From: Arenibacterium halophilum
GTDB taxonomy: Bacteria; Pseudomonadota; Alphaproteobacteria; Rhodobacterales; Rhodobacteraceae
Length of the DNA stretch: 64,000 nt
NCBI RefSeq assembly: GCF_005938225.1
Contig: NZ_VCPC01000001.1
Coordinates: 1,054,001 to 1,118,000 of the forward strand
Direction: 5' to 3'
In this document: one piece after another, positions 17,269 through 26,575 of the stretch
How the letters are laid out: each line of letters opens with the position of its first letter
Position numbering within the stretch: the first letter of the stretch is position 1
Translations under genes and position numbers: made by a program
The notes under the pieces: generated by a model
What the model was told of the DNA's origin: nothing
The model's input: the letters and a program-made list of their open reading frames with translations, nothing else
Databases searched by the model: none

Positions 17269-18185
17269 GCGTCTGGTTCCAGATCCTTCTGGCGTTCGCG
17301 CCAGAGGGTGAACAGCCCCGCCGCCACGATCACCACCGCTCCGATGGCAACATTGGTGCGCAGGGTCTCGCCGAACACGGCCATTCCAAGCGCGGATGCA
17401 AAGACCAGCTGGAAATAGGCAAAGGGCTGCACGGCGCTGGCCTCGGCCACCTCGTAGCAGCGGATCAGCAACCAGTGGCCCGATGCCCCGGTCAGGCACA
17501 GCAGCGCCATCCAAAGCTGGTCGCCCGGGGCCATAGGTTCCCAGAACCACGCGCCCACGGCGGTCATGCCGATGGCGCCGGTGACGCCTGTCCAGAAAAA
17601 GCTGGTGGCCGTGCGGTCGCGCCGCCCGGCATAGCGCGTCAGCAGCCCGTAAACAGCGAACATCACCGCCGAGACCAGCGGAATGATCGCCATCGGGTCG
17701 AACACGCCATATCCGGGTTCAAGGATGATGATCACGCCGATGAACCCGATGGCGATGGCCGTCCAGCGCCGCCAGCCGACCTTTTCGCCCAGGATCGGCC
17801 CCGACAGCGCCGCCACCATCAGAGGATAACAGGCAAAGACCGCGTGGCTTTCGACCAGTCCAAGAATGGTGAACCCCAGCACCGCCACGCAGATTTCCGC
17901 TGCCAGCAGGAAGCCCCGGAAAATCTGGATGCCCGGCTGCGACGTGCGCGCCGCCGCCCGCAGCCCGCCGGCCTTGCGCGCGGCCACGGCCATCACGAAG
18001 GCGGCAAAGAACCAATAGCGGATCATCACCACCATGTAGACGTTGTATTCCCCCGCAAGATGGCGCGAGATGCCATCCTGCAGAGCAAAGACCACGGTGA
18101 CCGCCAGCATCAGAGCGATGCCAAGGGGGATGTTGTTGCTTTGGGGGGCCGGGGCGGCAGCGGCGGCAGCGGGCGCGATCTTCAT
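17265..18185 (-). CDS. EamA/DMT family membrane transporter
   Basis: A 306-residue protein with about ten hydrophobic helices arranged as two EamA repeats, preceded by a 20-residue Ala/Pro-rich N-terminus. DMT proteins export metabolites or drugs; the substrate is unknown. ATG at 18185 overlaps the mnmD stop (ATGA), so it is translated from the mnmD transcript. GEKVGWRRWTAI and GETLRTNVAIGA are the paired GE motifs typical of the two repeats. Confidence 0.87.
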   Translation of the reverse strand: MKIAPAAAAAAPAPQSNNIPLGIALMLAVTVVFALQDGISRHLAGEYNVYMVVMIRYWFFAAFVMAVAARKAGGLRAAARTSQPGIQIFRGFLLAAEICVAVLGFTILGLVESHAVFACYPLMVAALSGPILGEKVGWRRWTAIAIGFIGVIIILEPGYGVFDPMAIIPLVSAVMFAVYGLLTRYAGRRDRTATSFFWTGVTGAIGMTAVGAWFWEPMAPGDQLWMALLCLTGASGHWLLIRCYEVAEASAVQPFAYFQLVFASALGMAVFGETLRTNVAIGAVVIVAAGLFTLWRERQKDLEPDA

Positions 18186-18853
18186 GAAAGGGTGGCCTTG
18201 GTCATATGTCTCTTGCGCCCATATCCCGGCGTCCGTTCCACTGTAAAGCCCGCATCGGCAAGGCCACGGCGCACGAAACCGGCGGCGGTATAAGTGGCCG
18301 CCGAACCGCCTTGCGCGGTGTGGCGCGCGACCTCGGCCATCAGCTCGGGCTGCCAGAGTTCGGGGTTCTTCGCGGGCGAGAACCCGTCAAGGAACCACGC
18401 GTCGGCGCGGCCCTTCCACGCGGGCAAGGTTTCGCGCGCATCGCCGATGATGACAGTCAGCGTGACGCCTGGAAACGGCGCCCAGGTGCCACCCTCGGGT
18501 GACCAGACGGCCAGCAAGCCAGGCGCCAGATCGCCCAACTCGGGGAAGGCCGCAAGCGCGCGGGCCATGTCTTCGGGCGTGATCGGAAAGCCCTCGAAGC
18601 TGGTGAAGTGCAGCGGCTGGGCCGCACCTTGGCGCTGCCAGGCCTCGACACAGGTCAGGAAATTCAGGCCCGTGCCGAACCCCAGCTCGGCGACATGCAG
18701 CGGCCCGTCGAAGCGCGCAGTCAGATCGTTGCCCGCAAGGAACACATGACGCGTTTCAGCCAGCCCGTTTTCAAGGCTGAAATATGGGTCATCAAAGCGT
18801 GTCGAGACCGGCACATCGCCGTCGCGCCACTGAAGGGACTGCGGCTGGCGCAT
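18182..18853 (-). CDS. mnmD: tRNA 5-methylaminomethyl-2-thiouridine methyltransferase
   Basis: A 223-residue Rossmann methyltransferase corresponding to the N-terminal (MnmC1) half of MnmC. It should methylate nm5U34 to mnm5U34 in tRNAs using S-adenosylmethionine. FDDPYFSLENGLAETRHVF and the SAM motif LGFGTGLNF fit, and DAWFLDGFSPAKNPELW is characteristic. ATG at 18853 is chosen from family length, though no clear ribosome site precedes it. The divergent neighbour encodes a FAD oxidoreductase resembling the other half of MnmC. Confidence 0.88.
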   Translation of the reverse strand: MRQPQSLQWRDGDVPVSTRFDDPYFSLENGLAETRHVFLAGNDLTARFDGPLHVAELGFGTGLNFLTCVEAWQRQGAAQPLHFTSFEGFPITPEDMARALAAFPELGDLAPGLLAVWSPEGGTWAPFPGVTLTVIIGDARETLPAWKGRADAWFLDGFSPAKNPELWQPELMAEVARHTAQGGSAATYTAAGFVRRGLADAGFTVERTPGYGRKRHMTKATLS

Positions 18854-18913
18854 CGTTTTCGAACCCCGTATGTCTGCCCGTGAACCGCGCGACACTGGCG
18901 AAAGGGCCGAGGA

Positions 18914-19954
18914 ATGACAAGATGCGATGTCACCGTTCTGGGGGCCGGGATCTTCGGCCTGTCGATCGCCTGGTCCTGCGTGGCACGTGGCGCGCGGGTG
19001 CGCGTGATCGACCCGCGCGGCCCCGGCGCGGGCGCCAGCGGCGGTGTGCTGGGCGCGCTGGCGCCGCATGTGCCGGAAAACTGGAACGACAAGAAGGCGT
19101 TCCAGTTTAACAGCCTGTTGCGGGCTGAAACCTTCTGGCCCGAAGTCGAAGCGATTGGCGGACTTGGCTCGGGCTATGGGCGGCTTGGCCGGTTGCAGCC
19201 GCTGGCCGATGACGCCGCCATATCGCTGGCCCGCGCGCGCGAGGCCACGGCACAAGAGCTGTGGCAGGGCAAGGCCACGTGGCGCGTGATCGACGCCGAT
19301 ACGGCCGGCCCCTGGGCGCCGCCCTCGCCCACCGGGTTGCTGGTGCATGACACGCTGACCGCGCGGGTGCATCCGCGCCGCGCCTGCCTTGCGCTGGCCG
19401 CCGCCCTGCGTGCGCGCGGGGTTGAGATTGTGGCGGATGCCCCGCCAGAGGGCGCCGTCGTACATGCCACCGGGGCCGCCGGTCTGGCCGAGCTGTCACG
19501 CGAGCTGGGCCGTAGTGTCGGCGCCCCCATCAAGGGCCAGGCGGCCGTTCTGGAATACAACGCGGGCACGGCCCCGCAGCTGTTCGCCGAGGCGCTGCAC
19601 ATCGTGCCACATGACGGCGGCACCGTGGCCATAGGCTCCACCAGCGAGCGTGACTTTGACGCCCCCGACACGACTGACTCGCAGCTTGAGGCGCTGATCG
19701 ACAAGGGCCGCGCCCTGTGCCCTGCCCTGCGGAATGCCACGGTGCGGGAACGTTGGGCCGGTTTGCGCCCCCGCGCCCGCAGCCGGGCGCCGATGCTGGG
19801 GCCGCATCCCTTCCGCCCCGGCGCATTCATCGCCAACGGCGGCTTCAAGATCGGCTTTGGCATGGCCCCCGCGATTGCCGAGGTGATGGCCGACCTGATC
19901 CTGACCGGCACAGACGCGATCCCCGACAGCTTTCGCGTCGAGGCGTCGCTTTAG
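18914..19954 (+). CDS. FAD-dependent oxidoreductase (MnmC2-like, DAO family)
   Basis: A 346-residue D-amino-acid-oxidase fold enzyme. The N-terminal dinucleotide motif VLGAGIFGLS (8-17) binds FAD and the C-terminal NGGFKIGFGMAPAIAEVM closes the cofactor site. In gamma-proteobacteria the MnmC2 half removes the carboxymethyl group from cmnm5U34; here a similar protein is encoded separately and divergently from mnmD, only 60 bp away. I infer the same tRNA modification role. Glycine/sarcosine-type oxidase activity is an alternative. Confidence 0.75.
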   Translation: MTRCDVTVLGAGIFGLSIAWSCVARGARVRVIDPRGPGAGASGGVLGALAPHVPENWNDKKAFQFNSLLRAETFWPEVEAIGGLGSGYGRLGRLQPLADDAAISLARAREATAQELWQGKATWRVIDADTAGPWAPPSPTGLLVHDTLTARVHPRRACLALAAALRARGVEIVADAPPEGAVVHATGAAGLAELSRELGRSVGAPIKGQAAVLEYNAGTAPQLFAEALHIVPHDGGTVAIGSTSERDFDAPDTTDSQLEALIDKGRALCPALRNATVRERWAGLRPRARSRAPMLGPHPFRPGAFIANGGFKIGFGMAPAIAEVMADLILTGTDAIPDSFRVEASL

Positions 19955-19957
19955 CCG

Positions 19958-20578
19958 CTATTCCCAGGCGTAGTTGAAGCTGACGCTGATGCGGTCGTCC
20001 TCGGCCATGTTCATCGGCACCTCGTGACGCAGCCAGCTTTCCCACAGCAGCACATCGCCCACCTTGGGCGCGACGTAGACAAAGCTTTTCAACTCTTCCC
20101 GCACGTCCTTTACCCGCGTCGGCGCGGCCATCATCATCGGCAGGCGCGGGTCTTCCAGCTTCAGCGCGCTGGCGCCATCGGGCATCGCCACATAGGTCGT
20201 GCCGGAAATCACCGAATGCGGGTGGATGTGGCTGGAATGCGCGCCGCCTTCGGGCAGGATGTTGATCCAGAGGTCTTCCAGCTTCAGCGCCTTGTCGCCC
20301 AGATCGAACCCCAGATCGGCGGCGAAGGCCGCGACATGGGCATCAAGGCAGGCGACGACATCTGCAAAGATCGGGAACCGCCACGGCAGATCGGTTAGCG
20401 AGGCATAGGATGTATAGCCGGGAAAGCCGTTTTCCTCGCACCAGTCCTGCCCGGCCTCGTCATCCTCGGCAATCGAATAGCAGGATGCGCGCAGCTCGTC
20501 CGGATCGACCTTGCCGCCAAGCTCGGACAATCGGGCCTGGTACAGCCGGGTGACAAACAGCGAACGAAGATCGGCCAT
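19958..20578 (-). CDS. putative 2-oxoglutarate-Fe(II) oxygenase
   Basis: A 206-residue protein of the small 2OG-Fe(II) oxygenase-like family known from TIGR02466-type proteins. The region HSSHIHPHSVISG supplies candidate Fe ligands. RHEVPMN supplies the distal His, and the following DRISVSFNY has the Arg expected to bind 2-oxoglutarate. ATG at 20578 follows GGAG. The stop lies 3 nt beyond the convergent MnmC2-like gene. The substrate is unknown; many relatives remain uncharacterised. Confidence 0.78.
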   Translation of the reverse strand: MADLRSLFVTRLYQARLSELGGKVDPDELRASCYSIAEDDEAGQDWCEENGFPGYTSYASLTDLPWRFPIFADVVACLDAHVAAFAADLGFDLGDKALKLEDLWINILPEGGAHSSHIHPHSVISGTTYVAMPDGASALKLEDPRLPMMMAAPTRVKDVREELKSFVYVAPKVGDVLLWESWLRHEVPMNMAEDDRISVSFNYAWE

Positions 20579-20646
20579 GGCAAGGCTCCTGACTGGCGGT
20601 TTGACCTGCCCTAGCGCATGTCGGCCCCAAAGGGGAGAGGCCGCGT

Positions 20647-21051
20647 TCAGATGTCGCGGGGCGCATCCCAGTTGGCGGCGATGCGCGGCAGGTTCACCTC
20701 GATCCAGTCGGCAAGGCCGCGCACCTTTTCGGCGGCTTCCCGGCCCAGCGGCGTCAGGCGATAATCAACGTGGGGCGGAATCACCCCGTGGTCGATCCGT
20801 TCCACCAGCCCGTCCGTTTCCAGCCATTTCAGCGTCTGCGCCAGCATCCGTTCGCTGACCCCGCCAATCCGCCGCCGCAAGCCGCTGAACCGAAGCGTTT
20901 CCTGTTCCAGCGACATCAGGATCAGCACGCCCCAGCGGCTGGTCACATGCTTCAACACCTCGCGCGACGGGCAGCCGGTGGCCAGCAGGTCGCCCCGGGA
21001 CAGCTTTTGCGACAGCGACAGGCGCGCGGTATCAAGATCATCTATTTCCAT
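20647..21051 (-). CDS. HxlR-family transcriptional regulator (QorR-like)
   Basis: A 134-residue winged-helix regulator of the HxlR family. CPSREVLKHVTSRWGVLIL carries the conserved N-terminal Cys27 that senses oxidants or quinones in QorR and YodB-type proteins; RRRIGGVSERMLAQTLKWLE is the recognition helix. It is divergent from a QorB-like quinone oxidoreductase gene, the arrangement of qorR/qorB (ytfH/ytfG) in Escherichia coli. It likely represses both genes until the cysteine is modified. Confidence 0.85.
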   Translation of the reverse strand: MEIDDLDTARLSLSQKLSRGDLLATGCPSREVLKHVTSRWGVLILMSLEQETLRFSGLRRRIGGVSERMLAQTLKWLETDGLVERIDHGVIPPHVDYRLTPLGREAAEKVRGLADWIEVNLPRIAANWDAPRDI

Positions 21052-21076
21052 ACTTACGTTTATGTACGTACTTACT
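21051..21076. promoter_or_regulatory. putative operator of the HxlR-qorB pair
   Basis: In the 79-bp divergent spacer TACTTAC occurs twice (21051-21057 and 21069-21075), flanking the perfect palindrome GTACGTAC (21064-21071). It is far richer in A/T than nearby DNA and touches the regulator start codon, as expected for an autorepressor site. Confidence 0.6.
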
Positions 21077-21130
21077 AAAAATAAGCAAGAGGATTAGATG
21101 CGGGGGACGTGAGATAGAAAGGACTTTCAC

Positions 21131-21973
<843 letters not shown>

Positions 21974-21990
21974 CATCCCCGCGCACAACG

Positions 21991-22017
21991 AAAAACCCCC
22001 GCCATCGCTGGCGGGGG
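21991..22017 (-). terminator. terminator at the end of the S10-type operon
   Basis: CCCCCGCCA (21996-22004) pairs with TGGCGGGGG (22009-22017) across TCGC; on the minus strand TTTTT follows directly. It lies 45 nt after the rplP stop, so ribosomal transcription ends here. It may also stop qorB transcripts from the other side. Confidence 0.9.
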
Positions 22018-22062
22018 TATCCAATTTTCAGTGCAGGCAGAACAACGCCCTGCCCCACGATC

Positions 22063-22476
22063 TTACCAGTCTTCGCGAACCACGACGCGCGTTTTCAGCG
22101 GCAGTTTCATCGCGGCCAGACGCAGAGCCTCGCGGGCGATGTCGTCATCGACGCCGTCGATTTCGAACATCACGCGACCCGGCTTGATCTTGGCAGCCCA
22201 GTAATCGACCGAACCCTTACCTTTACCCATACGAACTTCGGTGGGTTTCGAGGTGACGGGCAGATCCGGGAAAATCCGGATCCAGACACGGCCCTGACGT
22301 TTCATGTGGCGGGTCATCGCGCGGCGGGCCGCTTCGATCTGACGCGCCGTGACACGTTCCGGCTGCAGCGCCTTCAGACCGTAGGTGCCGAAGGTCAGGG
22401 TGCTGCCACCCTTGGCTTCGCCATGAATGCGGCCTTTGTGCTGTTTACGGAATTTCGTACGCTTTGGTTGAAGCAT
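22063..22476 (-). CDS. rplP: 50S ribosomal protein L16
   Basis: A 137-residue L16 protein that helps shape the A-site and peptidyl transferase region of the 50S subunit. [16 protein letters not shown] and the Arg81-containing EVRMGKGKG loop are diagnostic. It is 13 nt downstream of rpsC. In most bacteria rpmC (L29) follows immediately; here a terminator follows and the next gene is qorB on the other strand. Confidence 0.98.
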   Translation of the reverse strand: MLQPKRTKFRKQHKGRIHGEAKGGSTLTFGTYGLKALQPERVTARQIEAARRAMTRHMKRQGRVWIRIFPDLPVTSKPTEVRMGKGKGSVDYWAAKIKPGRVMFEIDGVDDDIAREALRLAAMKLPLKTRVVVREDW

Positions 22477-22489
22477 TTACTTGTCCTCC

Positions 22490-23197
22490 TCAGCGACGGC
22501 CACCGGCACCACGGGGGGCCGGACCATCCTGAAGTTCCTGTGCCTTGCGGTCACGCGCCTGGGGATCGTGCTCCATGATCTCGCCTTTGAAGATCCAGGT
22601 CTTGATCCCGATGATGCCATAGGCGGTCGTTGCCTCGACATGTGCGTAATCGATGTCGGCACGCAGGGTGTGAAGCGGCACGCGGCCTTCGCGATACCAT
22701 TCGGTCCGCGCGATTTCGGCACCGCCCAGACGGCCCGCGACGTTGACCCGGATACCCAGGGCCCCCATGCGCATGGCGTTCTGCACGGCACGCTTCATCG
22801 CACGACGGAAGCTGACCCGACGTTCCAGCTGCTGGGCAATGGATTCACCCACCAGGCGGGCGTCAAGCTCGGGCTTGCGCACTTCGACGATGTTGAGGTG
22901 CAGCTCGCTGTTGGTCATCGCGGCGATCTTCTTGCGCAGGACTTCGATGTCCGCGCCTTTCTTGCCGATGATGACACCCGGACGGGCCGTGTGGATCGTG
23001 ACGCGGCACTTCTTGTGCGGACGCTCGATGATCACGCGGGCAACGCCGGCCTGCTTGCATTCCTCGTTGATGAAATCACGGATCTTCAGGTCTTCCAGCA
23101 GAAGATCGCCGTAATCCTTGGTATCTGCATACCAGCGGCTGTCCCAGGTGCGGTTGACCTGAAGGCGCATGCCGATCGGATTGACTTTGTTACCCAT
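22490..23197 (-). CDS. rpsC: 30S ribosomal protein S3
   Basis: A 235-residue S3 protein of the 30S head, with the KH-domain loop [10 protein letters not shown] and the C-terminal [15 protein letters not shown] block. ATG at 23197 shares one base with the rplV stop (TAATG), so translation is coupled. The C-terminal 25 residues are a charged tail. Confidence 0.98.
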   Translation of the reverse strand: MGNKVNPIGMRLQVNRTWDSRWYADTKDYGDLLLEDLKIRDFINEECKQAGVARVIIERPHKKCRVTIHTARPGVIIGKKGADIEVLRKKIAAMTNSELHLNIVEVRKPELDARLVGESIAQQLERRVSFRRAMKRAVQNAMRMGALGIRVNVAGRLGGAEIARTEWYREGRVPLHTLRADIDYAHVEATTAYGIIGIKTWIFKGEIMEHDPQARDRKAQELQDGPAPRGAGGRR

Positions 23198-23577
23198 TAG
23201 GCTTGCTCCTCGACTTGACGCACCAGGATGGTGATCTCGGAAAACGGCTTGACGATCTTGCCAAACCGGCCCCGGGCCCGCGGGCGACCGCGCTTCATCG
23301 TCATGTTCTTGCCGACCCATGCCTCGGCGACGACCAGTTCATCGACGTCCAGGTTATGGTTGTTCTCGGCATTGGCGATGGCCGACTGAAGGCACTTCTT
23401 CACGTCCACGGCGATCCGCTTCTTCGAGAAGGTCAGATCGGTCAGGGCGCGTTCTACCTTCTTGCCACGGATCATCGCGGCGACCAGGTTCAGTTTCTGC
23501 GGGCTGGTCCGAAGCATGCGCAGCTTTGCCATTGCTTCGTTGTCGGCCACGCGGCGGGGATTCTTATCCTTGCTCAT
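23197..23577 (-). CDS. rplV: 50S ribosomal protein L22
   Basis: A 126-residue L22 protein lining the peptide exit tunnel. [17 protein letters not shown] and the hairpin-tip region [11 protein letters not shown] are typical. It starts 3 nt after the rpsS stop and overlaps rpsC. Confidence 0.98.
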   Translation of the reverse strand: MSKDKNPRRVADNEAMAKLRMLRTSPQKLNLVAAMIRGKKVERALTDLTFSKKRIAVDVKKCLQSAIANAENNHNLDVDELVVAEAWVGKNMTMKRGRPRARGRFGKIVKPFSEITILVRQVEEQA

Positions 23578-23580
23578 GGC

Positions 23581-23859
23581 TTACTTCCGCTTCGCTTTTT
23601 TGTCGGCGGCATGACCGTAATAGGTCCGCGTCGGCGAGTATTCACCGAACTTCTGACCGATCATGTCTTCGCTGACGTTGACAGGAACGTGTTTCTTGCC
23701 GTTGTAGACGCCAAACGTCAGGCCCACGAACTGGGGCAGGATCGTCGAGCGACGCGACCAGATTTTGATAACTTCGTGACGGCCGGATTCCCGCGCCGCT
23801 TCGGCTTTTTTCAGCACGTAAGCGTCGACAAAGGGGCCTTTCCATACAGAGCGAGCCAT
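23581..23859 (-). CDS. rpsS: 30S ribosomal protein S19
   Basis: A 92-residue S19 protein of the small-subunit head. [12 protein letters not shown] and HKLGEF-type C-terminal region ([15 protein letters not shown]) identify it. It lies 3 nt after rplB in the rplB-rpsS-rplV-rpsC-rplP unit. Confidence 0.98.
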   Translation of the reverse strand: MARSVWKGPFVDAYVLKKAEAARESGRHEVIKIWSRRSTILPQFVGLTFGVYNGKKHVPVNVSEDMIGQKFGEYSPTRTYYGHAADKKAKRK

Positions 23860-23862
23860 GGT

Positions 23863-24705
23863 TTAGCGCCCCTTCTTCTTGGCGTGCCGCGAGCGGATGA
23901 TCAGCTTGCTCGACGCCTTGTTGCGATTGCGGGTCTTGGCACCCTTGGTCGGCTTGCCCCACGGGGTCACCGGGTGACGACCACCCGAGGTCCGGCCTTC
24001 ACCACCACCGTGCGGGTGGTCGATCGGGTTCATCACGACGCCGCGGACCGAGGGACGCTTGCCATAGTGGCGCATCCGGCCGGCTTTACCGTAGTTCTGG
24101 TTGGAGTTGTCGGGGTTCGACACGGCACCGACGGTGGCCATGCATTCCTGACGCACCATGCGCAGCTCGCCCGAGGACAGGCGGATCTGGGCATAGCCGC
24201 CATCGCGGCCGACGAACTGGGCATAGGTGCCCGCGGCGCGTGCGATCTGGCCGCCCTTGCCGGGCTTCATCTCGATGTTGTGGACGATCGTCCCGATCGG
24301 CATCCCCGAGAACGGCATCGCGTTGCCCGGCTTGATGTCGACTTTCGATCCGGCAACGACCTTGTCGCCGATCGCCAGACGCTGCGGGGCCAGGATATAG
24401 GCCTGCTCGCCGTCGTCATACTGGATCAGCGCGATGAATGCGGTCCGGTTGGGGTCGTATTCGATGCGCGCCACAACGGCGGAAACGTCGAATTTGTTGC
24501 GTTTGAAATCAACGATCCGGTAGAGGCGTTTTGCCCCACCGCCGCGACGACGCGAGGTGATACGTCCGGTGTTGTTCCGGCCGCCCGATTTCGTCAGACC
24601 CTCGGTGAGGGCTTTGACGGGGCGTCCTTTCCACAGCTCCGAACGGTCGATCAGCACCAGCCCGCGCTGGCCCGGCGTCGTCGGCTTGTACGACTTGAGT
24701 GCCAT
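23863..24705 (-). CDS. rplB: 50S ribosomal protein L2
   Basis: A 280-residue L2 protein needed for subunit association and peptidyl transfer. The [16 protein letters not shown] segment holds the conserved His. ATG at 24705 gives the family start [12 protein letters not shown]; the longer frame is rejected. Unlike the usual S10 operon it does not directly follow rplW: a terminator, a ParDE module and about 345 bp of upstream DNA separate them, so it probably has its own promoter. Confidence 0.98.
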   Translation of the reverse strand: MALKSYKPTTPGQRGLVLIDRSELWKGRPVKALTEGLTKSGGRNNTGRITSRRRGGGAKRLYRIVDFKRNKFDVSAVVARIEYDPNRTAFIALIQYDDGEQAYILAPQRLAIGDKVVAGSKVDIKPGNAMPFSGMPIGTIVHNIEMKPGKGGQIARAAGTYAQFVGRDGGYAQIRLSSGELRMVRQECMATVGAVSNPDNSNQNYGKAGRMRHYGKRPSVRGVVMNPIDHPHGGGEGRTSGGRHPVTPWGKPTKGAKTRNRNKASSKLIIRSRHAKKKGR

Positions 24706-24891
24706 GCTTTCTGTCTTCCGTTTAGCAGTGCGACCCATAAGGGCCGCTATGTATGGGGTATTTGCCGCGCGGCTGGAAAGACCGCATCCGACACACTACC
24801 CAGAGTATAGGGCCCCGAAGGTCCCCGGTTCACGTTGCCTTTCGGCAAAAAAGCACAGCCCCAGACGAATCCGGGGCGGCGCAGATGGGGT

Positions 24892-24920
24892 CGTGTAGGG
24901 GGTTTGGGGGGGCGGGTCAA
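24892..24920 (-). promoter_or_regulatory. candidate promoter of the rplB unit
   Basis: On the minus strand TTGACC (24920-24915) and TACACG (24897-24892) are spaced by 17 bp. It resembles the better candidate ahead of rpsL (TTGACA, 17 bp, TATACG). It would give a leader of about 180 nt for rplB. Confidence 0.5.
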
Positions 24921-25015
24921 GCGGATTGGCGCGGGAGCTTGACGCACAGCTTTCACGCTCTGTTTGACACCCTGCATCTGCGGGTCCGCTCGCCCCGTCA
25001 ATCACCGCTCAAATC

Positions 25016-25044
25016 TTGACAAACTTTGCCATTCCCGCCATCTT
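25016..25044 (+). promoter_or_regulatory. candidate parDE promoter, possibly leaderless
   Basis: TTGACA (25016-25021) and CATCTT (25039-25044) are 17 bp apart. Initiation 6-7 nt later would fall at the ATG at 25051. No Shine-Dalgarno sequence precedes that ATG, so the message may be leaderless. Confidence 0.45.
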
Positions 25045-25050
25045 CCGCAC

Positions 25051-25293
25051 ATGGCTACGATGAATGTCTCCCTTCCCGATCAGATGAAAGACTGGGTCGA
25101 GACCCGTCTGGACGGCAAGGAATTCAGCAACACCAGCGACTATGTCCGCCACCTGATCCGGCGTGATCAGGAGCGGCAGCAGGCGATTTTCGAGATACAG
25201 GCCGCGTTGGACGAGGCAGAGGCCAGTGGCCCGCCGCAGGCGTTCGACATGGGCGCCTTCAAGGCCGACATGCATCGCAAGCATGGGGCATGA
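25051..25293 (+). CDS. parD: ParD-type antitoxin
   Basis: An 80-residue ribbon-helix-helix antitoxin. The N-terminal ATMNVSLPDQMKDWVE forms the DNA-binding strand and helix A; SNTSDYVRHLIRRDQERQ forms helix B. The C-terminal acidic stretch should wrap the toxin. ATG at 25051 (or 25060) is chosen from family alignment. It overlaps parE by 11 nt and lies opposite to the ribosomal genes that flank it. The protein probably autorepresses the operon. Confidence 0.9.
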   Translation: MATMNVSLPDQMKDWVETRLDGKEFSNTSDYVRHLIRRDQERQQAIFEIQAALDEAEASGPPQAFDMGAFKADMHRKHGA

Positions 25294-25594
25294 GCCACTC
25301 CCCCTTCGCCTTACCCCAAAGGCGCAGGAGGATCTGGAAGCAATCTGGCGGTACAGTTTCGAGAAATGGGGCGCGGCCCAGGCCGACCGCTACCTGGACG
25401 GGTTCAGTACCAGTTTCGCGACGCTCTGCGACATGCCCGCGATCGGCCGCCTGCGGACGGAATTCACCCCTCCGGTCCGGATATATCATAGCGGCGAACA
25501 CCTTGTTTTCTATCGCACCGATCAGACGACGCTTTTGGTGCTGCGCATCCTGCATCCACGGCGAAACTGGCACGATCTGCTGGGCGAAACGTAA
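25283..25594 (+). CDS. parE: ParE/RelE-superfamily toxin
   Basis: A 103-residue toxin. LTPKAQEDLEAIWRYSFEKWG, RYLDGF and the C-terminal HLVFYRTDQTTLLVLRILH with HPRRNW match ParE proteins, which usually poison DNA gyrase. RelE-type mRNA cleavage is an alternative within the superfamily. ATG at 25283 overlaps the parD coding end. The reading frame is complete, so the toxin is probably active and held by ParD. Confidence 0.9.
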   Translation: MGHEPLPLRLTPKAQEDLEAIWRYSFEKWGAAQADRYLDGFSTSFATLCDMPAIGRLRTEFTPPVRIYHSGEHLVFYRTDQTTLLVLRILHPRRNWHDLLGET

Positions 25595-25624
25595 AAGGCC
25601 CCCCACCATCCGGTGAGGGGCCTT
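25595..25624. terminator. bidirectional terminator between parE and rplW
   Basis: AAGGCCCCCCACC (25595-25607) and GGTGAGGGGCCTT (25612-25624) pair with one mismatch around ATCC. On the minus strand TTTT follows, on the plus strand CCTT. It can end rplC-rplD-rplW transcripts and parDE transcripts at the same place. Confidence 0.85.
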
Positions 25625-25664
25625 CCATTCGTTGACGCCAGGCAGGGTATCCCTGCCCTCACGA

Positions 25665-25961
25665 TCACAGACCGGTGGTCACGTCGATCGTGTTGCCCTC
25701 TTCCAGGGTGACATAGGCTTTCTTCACGTCTTTCCGCTTGCCCATCAGGCCGCGGAAACGCTTGGTCTTGCCTTTGGTGATCGTCGTGTTGACGGCCTTC
25801 ACCTTGACGTTGAACAGCGCCTCGACCGCTTCCTTGATCTGCGGCTTGTTGCTGTCCATCGCCACTTCGAAGACCACCGCGCCGTTTTCCGACGCCATGG
25901 TGGATTTCTCGGTGATGATCGGCTTGCGGATCACGTCGTAGTGTTCTGCCTTCGCGCTCAT
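25665..25961 (-). CDS. rplW: 50S ribosomal protein L23
   Basis: A 98-residue L23 protein at the exit-tunnel rim, a docking site for trigger factor and [14 protein letters not shown] and [14 protein letters not shown] are typical. Its ATG overlaps the rplD stop (ATGA). A terminator follows after about 40 nt, so rplB is not its co-transcribed neighbour as in the standard S10 operon. Confidence 0.97.
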   Translation of the reverse strand: MSAKAEHYDVIRKPIITEKSTMASENGAVVFEVAMDSNKPQIKEAVEALFNVKVKAVNTTITKGKTKRFRGLMGKRKDVKKAYVTLEEGNTIDVTTGL

Positions 25962-26575
25962 TTCAGTCGAGCCTCCAGTGCTTCGACACCCGCTTTCGTG
26001 ATCACCAGGGTGTCACGCTTGAGGATGTCATAAACGTTTGCGCCCATCGTCGGCAGGATATCCAGACCTTCGATGTTGCGGGCGGCCTTGGCGAATGCCT
26101 CGTTGACCGACGCGCCGTCGATGATCAGCGCGCGCTTCCAGCCCAGGCTGGCGATCTGCTTGGCCAGGATGGCGGTCTTGCCATCCGACTCCGCCGTGTC
26201 TATCACGACCAGTTCGCCCGCTTTCGCCTTGGCCGACAGCGCGTGGCGCAGGCCCAGGGCACGGAACTTCTTGGTCAGGTCATGTGCGTGGCTGCGCGGG
26301 GTCGGACCCTTGTAGATGCCACCCTTGCGGAAGATCGGCGCCTTGCGCGAGCCGTGGCGTGCGCCGCCTGTGCCCTTCTGGCGATAGATCTTCTTGGTCG
26401 AATAGCTGACTTCCGACCGGGTTTTCACCTTGTGGGTGCCGGCCTGTGCCTTGGCACGCTGCCAGCGAACGACGCGGTGCAGGATATCGGCTCGCGGGTC
26501 GAGGCCGAACAGGGCCTCGTCCAGGTCTACCGATCCGGCCTTGTCGCCGTCGAGTTTGATGACATCGAGTTTCAT
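25958..26575 (-). CDS. rplD: 50S ribosomal protein L4
   Basis: A 205-residue L4 protein that lines the exit tunnel; in E. coli it also represses the S10 operon. The [19 protein letters not shown] loop reaching into the tunnel is intact. It overlaps rplC and rplW by 4 nt each. Confidence 0.98.
   Translation of the reverse strand: MKLDVIKLDGDKAGSVDLDEALFGLDPRADILHRVVRWQRAKAQAGTHKVKTRSEVSYSTKKIYRQKGTGGARHGSRKAPIFRKGGIYKGPTPRSHAHDLTKKFRALGLRHALSAKAKAGELVVIDTAESDGKTAILAKQIASLGWKRALIIDGASVNEAFAKAARNIEGLDILPTMGANVYDILKRDTLVITKAGVEALEARLK

Larger units (their letters stand above)
24706..25050. promoter_or_regulatory. upstream region shared by rplB and parD
   Basis: A 345-bp divergent spacer. It holds the candidate rplB promoter (24892-24920, minus strand), two TTGACA-like hexamers on the plus strand (24964 and 25016), and runs of G on the plus strand near 24900. 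No coding sequence was recognised. Confidence 0.55.

Noticed and set aside
15289-17550. Long minus-strand frame opposite the lytic transglycosylase
   Set aside because: The transglycosylase frame has a signal peptide and catalytic motifs; the opposite frame has none.
24964-25050. Longer start for parD
   Set aside because: The extension contains the promoter hexamer and has no similarity to the RHH family.
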